Origin: Quadrisphaera sp. RL12-1S
GTDB taxonomy: Bacteria > Actinomycetota > Actinomycetes > Actinomycetales > Quadrisphaeraceae
Direction of reading: 5' to 3'
Length of the DNA: 64,000 nt
NCBI RefSeq assembly: GCF_014270065.1
Contig: NZ_JACNME010000006.1
Location: 186,001 to 250,000, forward strand
Part shown: positions 8,986 to 17,006 of the stretch, in pieces
Layout: the number at the start of each line of letters is the position of its first letter
Position numbering within the stretch: position 1 is the first letter of the stretch
Position numbers and translations under genes: made by a program
The notes under the pieces: model-generated
Seen by the model: only the letters and a program-made list of their open reading frames with translations
The model's database searches: none
Told to the model about the DNA's origin: nothing

Positions 8986-9915
8986 TCAGGCGGCGGCGCT
9001 GACCTCGAGCAGGCTCTTCCACGGGTCCTCGAAGCGCAGCGTGCGGCCGTCGTCGCGCACGTCCACCCGCGCCGCGCGCAGCCGGTCGGCGAGGGCGTCG
9101 AGGTCAGAGCGCGCCGGCAGCACCAGCGACACCTGTCCCAGCCCGAGCGTGGCGGCGCGGGCGCCGGCGCCGCGGCTCTGCCACGTGTTCATGGCCATGT
9201 GGTGGTGGTAGCCGCCGGCGGCGACGAACAGGGCACCGTGCCACTCGGCCGTCACCTCGAAGCCGAGGGTGTCCACGTAGAAGGCACGGGCGGTCTCGAC
9301 GTCGCCGACCTTGAGGTGCACGTGCCCGACCTCCGCGGAGCCCCCGGCGGGCTGGTCGAGGGGGGCCGCCACGTGCTCGCGCAGGAAGGCGTTCGGGTCC
9401 AGCGGGGCGTTGTCCATGACCACGCGGCCGGCCTGCCAGTCCCACTGCTCGCGCGGGCGGTCCCAGTACAGCTCGATGCCGTTGTCCTCGGGGTCGGTGA
9501 AGTAGAACGCGTTCGACACGAGGTGGTCGGCGGAGCCGACGTAGCGCGAGCGGGGGTGCTGCGCGGCGCGGGCCACGGCGTCGGCCAGGCCCTCGCGGTC
9601 GGGGAAGAGCAGCGCGGTGTGGAACAGCCCGGCCTCGCCCGCCTTCGGCGCAGGCAGCCCCGGGGTGTGGACGAGGACGACGAGCGGCGTGCCGCCCCGC
9701 CCGAGCACGGCGTGCTGCGCACCCGCCGCGCCCGGGGTCGCCAGGTCGACAGCCGTCCGGGCGGCGGCGCCGTCCAGCTCCACCAGGCCGAGCGCGTCAC
9801 GGTAGTAGGCGGTCATCGCCGGCAGGTCGGCGACGTGCAGGGTGACGGCGTCCATGGCGGTGGCGCCGGGCAGGAGCAGCTCGCTGGTGGCGCGGCCGCT
9901 GGAGGGGGTGGTCAT
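8986..9915 (-). CDS. VOC-superfamily protein with two glyoxalase/dioxygenase domains (CatE-like)
   Basis: A 309-residue two-domain vicinal-oxygen-chelate protein of the catechol-2,3-dioxygenase CatE type. Domain one (about 22-150) has TLHVADLPAMTAYYRDALGL and ends at EDNGIELYWDRP, where the Glu is a usual metal ligand. Domain two (about 175-300) has VGHVHLKVGDVETARAFYVD, supplying the His, and the stretch GGYHHHMAMNTW. The metal site is therefore probably functional, and an extradiol dioxygenase or lyase role is likely, but the substrate is not evident. The ATG at 9915 is preceded by GGGAGG with seven-base spacing. An upstream extension would run into repeats. Confidence 0.88.
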   Translation of the reverse strand: MTTPSSGRATSELLLPGATAMDAVTLHVADLPAMTAYYRDALGLVELDGAAARTAVDLATPGAAGAQHAVLGRGGTPLVVLVHTPGLPAPKAGEAGLFHTALLFPDREGLADAVARAAQHPRSRYVGSADHLVSNAFYFTDPEDNGIELYWDRPREQWDWQAGRVVMDNAPLDPNAFLREHVAAPLDQPAGGSAEVGHVHLKVGDVETARAFYVDTLGFEVTAEWHGALFVAAGGYHHHMAMNTWQSRGAGARAATLGLGQVSLVLPARSDLDALADRLRAARVDVRDDGRTLRFEDPWKSLLEVSAAA

Positions 9916-9949
9916 GGCGGGTCCTCCCGGACGTCGACGGGTCGTGGAG

Positions 9950-10070
9950 GTGTGCACAACGCCCATGATCACGATCACCCGTGCGCACAACGCCCATGAT
10001 CACGGAGGGTCTGGCCGTGATCATGGGAGTCGTGCACACCACGGGGCGTGATCATGGGAGTCGTGCACAC
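9950..10070. repeat. Four-copy GTGATCATGG repeat cluster (inverted pairs)
   Basis: Four copies of a 24-25 bp unit lie between the SDR and VOC genes. Copies at 9950-9973 and 9981-10005 are in minus orientation, and copies at 10015-10039 and 10047-10070 are in plus orientation. The unit reads CGTGATCATGGG followed by (A/C)GT(C/T)GTGC(A/G)CAC. The arrangement is two direct copies facing two others, so one long hairpin or several alternative ones can form. It lies just 3' of the SDR stop (10086, minus strand). Confidence 0.9.
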
Positions 10071-10085
10071 CTGAGGGGGTGGGGC

Positions 10086-10814
10086 TCAGAGCAGGCCGAG
10101 GGTGGCTCCGCCGTCGACGGCCACGGCGGTGCCGTTGACGAAGGCGGCGGGCTCGGAGCAGAGGAAGGCGACCACCTTCCCGAAGTCCTCCGGCGTCCCG
10201 GTGCGCGCGCCGGCGGGCACGCCGCGCTCGAGGAGCCGGTCGGTGGCGTGCAGGCCGGGCGCCACCACGTTGATGGTCACGCCGCTGGCGGCGATGTCGG
10301 CCGCGGCCGTCTTGGTCCACGCCCACAGCGCGGTGCGCGCGGTGTTGGACAGGGCCAGGTCGGGGATGGGCTGCTTCACGCTGGCCGACGCGATGAACAC
10401 GACCCGCCCCCAGCCGCGCTCGACGAGGTGCGGCACCGCCGCGCGGGCCAGCCGGATCGAGGCCAGGGCGTTGGCCTGGAACGCGGCGAGCAGCGCGTCG
10501 TCGTCGACATCCAGGGCCCGCCCGGTGGGCGGGCCTCCAGCATTGCCGACCACGGCGTCCAGGCGCCCCCACCGCTCGAGCGCGGCGGCCACGAGGCGGG
10601 ACGGCAGCGCGGGGTCGGTCATGTCGCCGGGCACCGCGAGCGCCTCACCGCCGGCGGCGCCCACCTCCTCGACCAGGGCGTCGAGCAGGTCGGCGGAGCG
10701 GGCGGAGACGAGCACGCGCGCGCCCTCGGCGGCGAGGGCCAGCGCGCTGGCGCGGCCGAGCCCCTTCGAGGCGGCGGTGACGACGGCGACGCGGCCGGAG
10801 AGTCCGAGGTCCAT
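10086..10814 (-). CDS. Short-chain dehydrogenase/reductase (SDR)
   Basis: A 242-residue classical SDR that would oxidise or reduce a carbonyl/alcohol with NAD(P). The Rossmann motif is TAASKGLG (13-20). The NAG motif is at 91-93 (GNAGG), and the C-terminal family end GTAVAVDGGATLG is present. The usual YxxxK tetrad is altered: the position expected for Tyr reads SNTARTALWAWTK around 156-168, so Ser/Lys are seen but a Tyr is not. Catalysis may be changed or lost. The ATG overlaps the esterase stop by one base (TGATG), so the two genes are translationally coupled and likely serve one pathway. Confidence 0.87.
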   Translation of the reverse strand: MDLGLSGRVAVVTAASKGLGRASALALAAEGARVLVSARSADLLDALVEEVGAAGGEALAVPGDMTDPALPSRLVAAALERWGRLDAVVGNAGGPPTGRALDVDDDALLAAFQANALASIRLARAAVPHLVERGWGRVVFIASASVKQPIPDLALSNTARTALWAWTKTAAADIAASGVTINVVAPGLHATDRLLERGVPAGARTGTPEDFGKVVAFLCSEPAAFVNGTAVAVDGGATLGLL

Positions 10815-11470
10815 CAGCGCAGGCTCCCCTCGAGCGCGCCCGCGGTCCAGTCGCGCAGGGCGACGACGACGTCGGCCGTCAAGCCGTGGCCGCCGGGCGT
10901 GCGCACCGCGGTGAGGTCGGCACCGGAGGTCTCGTGGAGGTAGGTCCAGGTGCGGCGCTGCAGCTCGGGCGGGATGACGGTGTCGGCGTCGCCCTGGGCC
11001 ACGAACACCGGCACCCCGGTGAGGTGGCCGGGCGTGGTGGGCACGCCCGCCTCGAACGGGAGGGTCGCGAAGAGGGTGGCGAGCCCGGCGTAGCGGGAGG
11101 GGTCGGCGAGCAGGGCGCCGCCGGCGAAGGTCGCTCCACCGCTGAACCCGACGAGCAGCACCGGGCGGGGACGCTCGACATCGAGGGGGGCCTCGGCGTC
11201 GAGCCAGGTGCGGAACCAGGCGGTCGAGGCGGCCAGGGACTCCGGCAGCGGTCGGCCGATGCCGGCGTTGGCGAACCACGCGAACCCGCCGCCCGCGGTG
11301 ATCGGGGCGCGCAGGGCGACGTACTCCGGACCGCCTGCGCCGCCGACGTCGGACGGCAGGTGGTCGGCCAGGCCGATCACGTCGGCCTCGGTGGCGCCGC
11401 GGCCGTGCAGCAGCACGACGAGCGGTGCGCCGGCACCAGCGCTGCCTCGTCGCAGGACGACAGGCTCCAC
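10814..11470 (-). CDS. Alpha/beta hydrolase, carboxylesterase/phospholipase type
   Basis: A 218-residue cytosolic alpha/beta hydrolase of the YpfH/carboxylesterase group. LVVLLHGRGATEAD at about 17-30 is the oxyanion-hole strand. GFSGG near 113 carries the nucleophile Ser. The acid is in QGDADTVIP and the His in GGHGL. It is the first gene of a two-gene operon with the SDR. It is transcribed divergently from a MarR regulator whose operator-like palindromes lie in between, so induction by a small organic ligand is plausible. The substrate is unknown. Confidence 0.87.
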   Translation of the reverse strand: MEPVVLRRGSAGAGAPLVVLLHGRGATEADVIGLADHLPSDVGGAGGPEYVALRAPITAGGGFAWFANAGIGRPLPESLAASTAWFRTWLDAEAPLDVERPRPVLLVGFSGGATFAGGALLADPSRYAGLATLFATLPFEAGVPTTPGHLTGVPVFVAQGDADTVIPPELQRRTWTYLHETSGADLTAVRTPGGHGLTADVVVALRDWTAGALEGSLR

Positions 11471-11487
11471 GGCTCACGCTCCCCAGT

Positions 11488-11503
11488 AGTTGTCGCTTCA
11501 ACT
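11488..11503. promoter_or_regulatory. MarR-type operator, copy 1
   Basis: AGTTGTCGCTTCAACT has half-sites AGTTG and CAACT separated by six bases. It lies 18 bp upstream of the esterase start. Its near twin at 11529 lies 41 bp away, in the divergent region shared with the MarR gene. Confidence 0.72.
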
Positions 11504-11528
11504 TCTTGGCTCGACCGTACCACCCGGA

Positions 11529-11544
11529 AGTTGTCGCTACAACT
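11529..11544. promoter_or_regulatory. MarR-type operator, copy 2
   Basis: AGTTGTCGCTACAACT is a perfect AGTTGT/ACAACT dyad with a four-base centre. It ends 22 bp before the MarR GTG start. With the copy at 11488 it is positioned to repress both divergent promoters. Confidence 0.75.
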
Positions 11545-11566
11545 ACTTCTGCGTCAGCATGGCTCC

Positions 11567-12121
11567 GTGGACGTCCCCTGGCTCGACAGGACCCAGCTCG
11601 CCGCGTGGGTGCGCGTGGCCGCGCTGCTCGAGGTGCTGCCCGGCACCCTCGACGGCCAGCTACGGCGGGACGCCGACGTCACGCTGTTCGAGTACTTCGT
11701 CCTGGCGATGCTCTCCGAGGCCCCCGGCCGCGCGCTGCGGATGAGCGAGCTGGCGGCGCAGACCAGCGCCACGCTCCCCCGCCTGTCCCACGTGGTGAAG
11801 CGCATGGAGGCCCGGGGGCTGCTGGCGCGCCGACCGGACCCTGACGACGGCCGCGCCACCGTCGCCGCCCTCACCGACGGCGGGATGGCGCGCATCGAGC
11901 AGGCGGCGCCGGGCCACGTGCGCGCGGTGCGCCAGCACGTCGTCGACGTCCTCACCCCCGAGCAGCTGGCGCAGCTCACGGGCATCGCGGAGGCGCTGCT
12001 GCGGGGCCTGGACACGGGCGGCGGGATGGCGGCGATGTACCGCCGCTACGACTCCGACGACGACGAGGACGAGGACGGCCGTCCGGCTGGCCCCGCTGAC
12101 CGCGCTGACGGTGGGCACTGA
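11567..12121 (+). CDS. MarR-family transcriptional regulator
   Basis: A 184-residue winged-helix repressor. The recognition region runs through LRMSELAAQTSATLPRLSHV (about 57-76) and the wing LLARRPDPDDGRATVAALT, a typical MarR wing with the conserved DDGR. Helices at both ends would form the dimer interface. The C-terminus is a 30-residue acidic Asp/Glu tail of low complexity. The start was taken as the GTG at 11567, which gives a normal MarR N-terminus. It faces the esterase-SDR operon across two AGTTG/CAACT palindromes and probably controls that operon and itself. Confidence 0.9.
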   Translation: MDVPWLDRTQLAAWVRVAALLEVLPGTLDGQLRRDADVTLFEYFVLAMLSEAPGRALRMSELAAQTSATLPRLSHVVKRMEARGLLARRPDPDDGRATVAALTDGGMARIEQAAPGHVRAVRQHVVDVLTPEQLAQLTGIAEALLRGLDTGGGMAAMYRRYDSDDDEDEDGRPAGPADRADGGH

Positions 12122-12131
12122 CGCCGCGACC

Positions 12132-13412
12132 TCAGGCGCGCAGGTACCACCGGCGCCGGTGCAGCAGCAGCGCGAGCACCCACCACCCCGCCAGCAGCGC
12201 GGCGCTCAGCCCGACCTGCGGACCGCCCAGCCACGCGAGGTGCCCGGCCAGCGACTGCGCCCAGCTCGGCTCGGCCGCCGGGTCGGCTCGCAGCGGCCGC
12301 AGGAGGAGGACGGTGGCCAGCACCTCGCTGCCGACGTAGACCAGCAGGCTGTTGCGCCCCAGCGCGACGAACGGCTCCCGCAGGGCGCGCAGGCCCGCCG
12401 GGAGGGAGGGCAGGACGGTCCCCCGGGCCGGCCCGCGCTGGACCCACGGCGCGTCGACGAGCAGGTGCACCACCGCGACCAGCGCGATGACGAGGGCCGC
12501 GACGGACAGCCCGAACGGCGCCGTCCAGAGCCGCTTCATCGCCGGCACCCACAGCGACGCGACGCGTCCGCCCACCGCCAGGACCGCGGCGACCACCACC
12601 AGCCGCGCCGCAGCGGGGACGACCCCGGGCCCGGCCAGCCCCGCCGCGACCAGCGCCCGGGTGAGCAGTCCGCCGCCACCCGTGGAGGAGGCTGCGGAGG
12701 TCGGGGAGGGCGTGCGGCCCCGCAGGGCGTGCGCGGCGGCGACCCCGGCCGCCGCGGTGGCGCAGGCGCCGAACAGGGCGACCAGGCCCTCGGGGTCGTG
12801 CCCGGCGTCCATCTGCCAGTACAGGTGCCCCACCGGCACCACGGCGGGGTCGATGCCGAGGGACGGGTTGCAGGTCGGGGTCAGCTCACCGCCCGGGCAG
12901 GTCGCGGCCCAGCGGGCCAGCAGCCAGGTGTGCGCGGCACCGGCGGCGAGCGCCACCGCGGTCCAGGCGACCCACCCCCGCACCACGAGGTGCACCAGGC
13001 TGATGACCAGCGTCAGCAGCGCGAACACCTGCAGCACCCCGGTCCACCGCAGCTGCCCCGGGTCGACCGTCCCCAGGCGCGCCCACTGCACGGCGGCGTT
13101 GTAGGCGAACCCCGCGGCCAGCAGCACCAGCACCCGCCGGGGCAGGCGCGTGAGCTGCACGCCCCGGGCGCAGGCGAACCCCAGGCCCACGCCCATGAGC
13201 AGCACGAAGGAGGGGAACACCAGGTCCAGCGGGTGCACCCCGACCCACGGGGCGTGGTCGAACCAGGCGGGCGGCTCCAGCAGGCTTCCGCTGAGCACGA
13301 TGACCACCAGCAGCAGGCCCCGGACGACGTCGACGCCGGCCACCCGAGCCCTGGCGGCCGGGGGCGCCGCAGCCCGCAGCGCCGGGGGTGCCGTCGGCGC
13401 CGTGGTGGTCAT
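12132..13412 (-). CDS. Multi-spanning membrane protein of the DUF5009/heparan-glucosaminide acetyltransferase type
   Basis: 426 residues with about ten to twelve hydrophobic segments. The N-terminal block GVDVVRGLLLVVIVLSGSL with nearby HPLDLVFPSFVLLMGVGL (about 25-80) is the usual start of NagX/DUF5009 membrane acyltransferases. A periplasmic loop holds two cysteines (ATCPGGELTPTCNP). The conserved GRNSLLVYVGSEV helix appears near the C-terminus. It probably acylates a cell-envelope sugar, but the acceptor is unknown. AGGAG five bases before the ATG at 13412 supports the start. It resembles the protein at 6115-7605 in fold only. Confidence 0.8.
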   Translation of the reverse strand: MTTTAPTAPPALRAAAPPAARARVAGVDVVRGLLLVVIVLSGSLLEPPAWFDHAPWVGVHPLDLVFPSFVLLMGVGLGFACARGVQLTRLPRRVLVLLAAGFAYNAAVQWARLGTVDPGQLRWTGVLQVFALLTLVISLVHLVVRGWVAWTAVALAAGAAHTWLLARWAATCPGGELTPTCNPSLGIDPAVVPVGHLYWQMDAGHDPEGLVALFGACATAAAGVAAAHALRGRTPSPTSAASSTGGGGLLTRALVAAGLAGPGVVPAAARLVVVAAVLAVGGRVASLWVPAMKRLWTAPFGLSVAALVIALVAVVHLLVDAPWVQRGPARGTVLPSLPAGLRALREPFVALGRNSLLVYVGSEVLATVLLLRPLRADPAAEPSWAQSLAGHLAWLGGPQVGLSAALLAGWWVLALLLHRRRWYLRA

Positions 13413-13510
13413 GCGGGCTCCTGGTGTCGGGACCGGGCTGCGCGTGGTGGTGGTCCAGCATGCGCACACCGGTCACGACGCTCCGACCGCGACGCGCGGG
13501 CAGCAGCCGG

Positions 13511-14713
13511 CTACCCCGCGGTGACCCGCGCCCCGAGCCCCCTCCAGACCCACCCCTCGGCGGTGCTGCGCGTGGCGCCGCCGTCCTGCTCGGACGCCTG
13601 GGTGCCGCCCCAGACGACGAGGTCGTCGCCCGCCCAGGCGACGGTGCTGTCCGTCGTGACAGCGGCCCGGGGCGGCTCGGGCACCCGCAGCCAGCGGGCG
13701 TCGCCGTCGTCGTCCTCGTCGAGCAGGTAGCTCGGCGAGCCCGTCAGCAGCAGGCGGCCGGAAGCGCTGACCTGCAGGTCGCCCAACCGGTGGTCCGGCA
13801 GCGGAGCCACCTCGGAGGTCCCGCCCGTGGCGACGTCCAGGGCAGTCAGCCGGTCCGGGGTCTCCACGAGCACGCGCTGGCCGTCCCACGCGGCGTCCCA
13901 CGGCTGGTCGGCGCGGTCGGTGACGGAGCGCCAGGTCGACGCCGCGGGGCCGAACGCCACCACGCGCCACGTGCCTTCGCTGGTCTCAGAGGCACCGTGC
14001 GTGGCGACCAGCGCGACCACCTCCCGACCGGTCCACGCCGTGCGCACGCCCTCCGCACCCGGCGGGCCGTAGGGCCAGGGGACGGCGGTGGCGCCGCCCG
14101 TGGAGGGGTCGAGCACCTGCGCGACCAGCTGCCCGTCGACGCCGGACGCGGCGGCGCCGTAGTCCCAGCCGACGGTGACGAGCCGGTCACCGGTCCAGAC
14201 GGGGTCGGAGTAGACCAGCGCCGGGCCGGAGTCGACGGCCGCGCGCGTCAGGGTCCCTCTCGCCAGGTCGGGCGTGGTCCGCTGGGAGCGCGTGAAGACC
14301 GACTCCCCCGACCACACCGCGCGATCACCGACCTGCGACGAGCCGCTCGTCGCGCCGGCCGGACCGACGAGGTGCGCCCAGGTGCCTGTGGCCGGGTCCC
14401 ACGCGGCGCCGTCGTCGAACCGGGTCGGCTGCGGAGCTGCGCAGCTCGCCGCTGGCGGGCAGGGTGGCTGCTGCTCGTCGTACCGGTACCCGCCGAGCAG
14501 CAGCAGCCGCTCCCCCGTCCAGACCGGGAGCGCCCCGCCACGAGGCTCCAGCGGGGCGGCGCTCATCGCCGCCCACTCCCCCGCGGACGCCGTCACCGGC
14601 GGGATCGTGGACGACGGCGACGCCTCCTGCACCGGACCGCCGCCGCGGAGCCCGCACCCTGCCAGCACGGCCACGAGGACGACGACGGCCGCGGTCGCGC
14701 TCCGTGGGCTCAC
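13511..14713 (-). CDS. Secreted lipoprotein with repeated beta-propeller-like blades
   Basis: A 400-residue exported lipoprotein with signal peptide 1-20 ending in the lipobox LAGC, so Cys20 should be lipidated. The mature part repeats a pattern of WTG(E/R)xLLLLGG, WDPATGTW and VWSGESVF segments spaced 45-55 residues apart. This resembles kelch or PQQ-type propeller blades, probably six or seven. The last blades contain WAGDDLVVWGG. No catalytic site is visible, so a binding or scaffold role outside the membrane is an inference. The GTG start gives an MSPRS charged n-region, as a signal peptide needs. Confidence 0.78.
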   Translation of the reverse strand: MSPRSATAAVVVLVAVLAGCGLRGGGPVQEASPSSTIPPVTASAGEWAAMSAAPLEPRGGALPVWTGERLLLLGGYRYDEQQPPCPPAASCAAPQPTRFDDGAAWDPATGTWAHLVGPAGATSGSSQVGDRAVWSGESVFTRSQRTTPDLARGTLTRAAVDSGPALVYSDPVWTGDRLVTVGWDYGAAASGVDGQLVAQVLDPSTGGATAVPWPYGPPGAEGVRTAWTGREVVALVATHGASETSEGTWRVVAFGPAASTWRSVTDRADQPWDAAWDGQRVLVETPDRLTALDVATGGTSEVAPLPDHRLGDLQVSASGRLLLTGSPSYLLDEDDDGDARWLRVPEPPRAAVTTDSTVAWAGDDLVVWGGTQASEQDGGATRSTAEGWVWRGLGARVTAG

Positions 14714-14761
14714 GCCCCCACGACGTCGCGGCCGCGCGGAGCGTTGCAGGGCAGACCCGGG

Positions 14762-15415
14762 TCAGCCGGGCAGGACGCCCGCCTCGACGAGGTGCCGGCG
14801 CGCGCCGTCGGCTCCCTGCCAGACGTGCGCGCGCCACCCCCGGGCGCGGGCCGCCTCGACGTTGACGGGCCGGTCGTCGAAGAAGAGGAGCTGCTCGCCC
14901 GGCAGGCCGAGCCCCTGCTCCACGGCCTCGTAGATGGCGGGGTCGGGCTTGGCCGCACCGACCGCGGCGGAGAAGACCAGCAGGTCGAAGGGGTCCGACC
15001 ACGTCGAGGCCCGGACCACGCCCTCCACGGACGCCGGTGCGTTGGACAGCACCGCCAGCTGCAGCCCCTTCTCCCGCACGGGCCCGACGACCTCCTCGAG
15101 CAGCGCCTGCGCGGCGGAGCCGAGGGTCGCCCACTGCCGGGCGTCGACCTCGTCCAGCTCCACCGCGCGCCCGCTGAGGTCCACCCCGAGCCCGGCCCCG
15201 ACCGCGTGCCAGTACTCGGCGAGCGGACCGCCCAGGTCGTAGGCGTCGCGGGGGTGCCAGTAGACGCGGTCGAGCTCCTCGACCGGCAGCCCCAGCGCCG
15301 CGGCCACGGCGGGCAGCGCACCCTCCGGCGCGGAGAGCACCCCGCCGATGTCGAAGACCACGGCGGACACCCACGGTGCGGTCGGTGAGGAGGTCGACGG
15401 CGAGTCGCTCTGCAC
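14762..15415 (-). CDS. HAD-superfamily hydrolase (subfamily IA)
   Basis: A 217-residue cytoplasmic HAD-fold phosphatase or dehalogenase-like enzyme. Motif I is VVFDIGGVL near residue 20, in which the second Asp of the usual DxDxT is replaced by Gly, as in many epoxide-hydrolase-like HADs. Motif II is AVLSNAP (Ser-Asn), motif III the Lys in GAAKPDP, and motif IV LLFFDDRPVN. The second Asp of DxD normally acts as general acid in phosphatases, so phosphatase activity is doubtful. The start is GTG at 15415. It is flanked by the lipoprotein and HEAT genes on the same strand. Confidence 0.85.
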   Translation of the reverse strand: MQSDSPSTSSPTAPWVSAVVFDIGGVLSAPEGALPAVAAALGLPVEELDRVYWHPRDAYDLGGPLAEYWHAVGAGLGVDLSGRAVELDEVDARQWATLGSAAQALLEEVVGPVREKGLQLAVLSNAPASVEGVVRASTWSDPFDLLVFSAAVGAAKPDPAIYEAVEQGLGLPGEQLLFFDDRPVNVEAARARGWRAHVWQGADGARRHLVEAGVLPG

Positions 15416-15438
15416 GCCGCGACGCTACCGAGGCGGGG

Positions 15439-16290
15439 TTACAGGGGCGGCAGGGCAGCGGCGAGCTGGCCGAGGGAGGAGGCGTGGCGCAGGTGGTGCA
15501 GCGCCGCGGGGTCGCCGTCCAGCCGGACGGCCACCTCCTCGAGGGCCTGCCGGGCGCGGTGCGGGGCCACGTCAAGCACGGCGTCCAGCTGCTCCCACGC
15601 GGCCACGCTCCGCCCCGGCGCGCGCCCGTGCGCGCGGGCGCGGCACAGGTCGGCCACGCCGTCGAGCAGGTCGTCGCCCACGCCGTCCGGGTCGGTGAGG
15701 CGCACCACGGCCTCGACCACGTCGAGGTCGGCCGGGTCGGCGTCGGCGTCGGCGAGCCACGCCTCGGCGTGGGCGCGCACCACCTCGTGCAGCGAGGGGT
15801 CACCGAGAGCCCCCGCGGCCTCCAGCACCAGGCGCGAGGCCGGGCCGTCGTCCGCTGCCAGCGCGGCCGCGACCGCGGGGAGCGCCCGGGGGTCGTGGCG
15901 GTGGGCCAGGCCGAGGAGCGCCTCGTGGCGGACGTCCGCGTCGTCGTCCTGGTCCTCCAGGCGGGCGGCGAGGGCGTCGCACACGCCGGGGGCGTCGTGG
16001 TCGCGCCACATGGTGGCCAGGGCGAAGCAGGCGGCCTCGCGGGTGTCGGCGTCCTCGTCGCCCACCAGCCGGGCGAGAGCGCTGACCAGCGCTGGAGCCG
16101 GGCCGGCGGGACCGTGGGGCAGCATAGGGAGGCGGTGGGCGAGGGCGGCGCGCACGGCCGGGTGCGGGTGCTCGGTGAGGGCCACGAGCACCGCGAGCGA
16201 ACCGTCCGCGCTCGGGCGCAGGGAGCGCAGGAGCGCCTCGAGCTGCCTCCCCGGGACGACGTCGGCCAGGGTCAGCTCAGGTGCCAGCAC
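15439..16290 (-). CDS. HEAT-repeat protein
   Basis: 283 residues made almost wholly of paired amphipathic helices about 35 residues apart. Examples are LVALTEHPHPAVRAALAHRLP, DADTREAACFALATMW and DADVRHEALLGLAHR. This is the HEAT/PBS-lyase alpha-solenoid pattern, a protein-protein interaction scaffold. No enzymatic motif is seen. I prefer the GTG at 16290, which has AGGAGA upstream, over a GTG at 16335 that has no ribosome-binding site. A second HEAT protein, otherwise dissimilar, is at 43314-44042. Confidence 0.75.
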   Translation of the reverse strand: MLAPELTLADVVPGRQLEALLRSLRPSADGSLAVLVALTEHPHPAVRAALAHRLPMLPHGPAGPAPALVSALARLVGDEDADTREAACFALATMWRDHDAPGVCDALAARLEDQDDDADVRHEALLGLAHRHDPRALPAVAAALAADDGPASRLVLEAAGALGDPSLHEVVRAHAEAWLADADADPADLDVVEAVVRLTDPDGVGDDLLDGVADLCRARAHGRAPGRSVAAWEQLDAVLDVAPHRARQALEEVAVRLDGDPAALHHLRHASSLGQLAAALPPL

Positions 16291-16484
16291 GCCCGCATCG
16301 TCTCCTGAGCACCACCCGTCACACGGGTTCGCCACGCTGGGTGACCGCCGGCGAGTGCGGAGACGGTGCCGGGAGACCGGCGGAGGGACGGTGCGGCACC
16401 CCTCCTCACGTCGCGGGGCAACCTCGGACGCCCCCGGGCGTCTACCAGGGTGTGATCACCAGACCGGAAGGCGGTGCGGCAGCC

Positions 16485-17006
16485 GTGAGGGCTCCCGAGG
16501 AGGAGTGCGGCCCACCAGCGCTGGCACCCGCGCTGGACGCGCTGTTCACCGCCCACTGGCTGCGCCTGGTGCGGCTGGCGGTGCTGCTCGTGGACGACCG
16601 CGGCCTCGCCGAAGACGTGGTGCAGGACGCGTTCGCCGGTCTGCACCGGCACTGGGACCGGCTCGAGGACACCGACCGCGCGGGTGCATACCTGCACCGG
16701 GCCGTGGTCAACGGCTGCCGCTCGGCGCTGCGCCGGCGCCGCACCGCGCGCGCCTGGGTGGCGCCGCACGCCGTCCCGGCGTCGTCCGCGGAGGAGCTGG
16801 CGCTGCTCGGGGAGGAGCGGCGGGAGGTGCTCGCGGCCGTGGCCTCGCTGCCGGAGCGGCAGCGCGAGGTGCTGGTGCTGCGCTACTGGTCCCACCTCGA
16901 CGAGGCCGGGACCGCCGCCGCGATGGGCGTGACCCGCGGCACCGTGAAGTCGACCACGCACAAAGCGCTCGCCGCGCTGGAGCGCACGCTGGGAGGCACC
17001 CGATGA
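16485..17006 (+). CDS. ECF RNA polymerase sigma factor (SigE-like)
   Basis: A 173-residue sigma-70 family extracytoplasmic function factor. Region 2 is in DALFTAHWLRLVRLAVLLV and AEDVVQDAFAGLHRHW (about 18-60). Region 4 is in LPERQREVLVLRYWSHLDEAGTAAAMGV..GTVKS (about 122-160), with the recognition helix after the turn. The start is ambiguous: GTG at 16485 gives a compact protein and GTG at 16452 adds 11 residues. The last codons overlap the next gene by four bases (ATGA). That partner is membrane-anchored, as expected for an anti-sigma or sigma-linked sensor. Confidence 0.9.
   Translation: MRAPEEECGPPALAPALDALFTAHWLRLVRLAVLLVDDRGLAEDVVQDAFAGLHRHWDRLEDTDRAGAYLHRAVVNGCRSALRRRRTARAWVAPHAVPASSAEELALLGEERREVLAAVASLPERQREVLVLRYWSHLDEAGTAAAMGVTRGTVKSTTHKALAALERTLGGTR

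Noticed and set aside
9950-10070. Possible CRISPR array
   Set aside because: Spacers are only 7-9 bp, the units are in opposite orientations and there are no cas genes, so the copies are a palindromic intergenic repeat rather than a CRISPR.
15695-17002. Plus-strand extension leading into the sigma-coupled membrane protein
   Set aside because: The frame is antisense to the HEAT gene and then out of frame with the sigma factor. The ATG at 17003 with GGGAGG is clearly the start.
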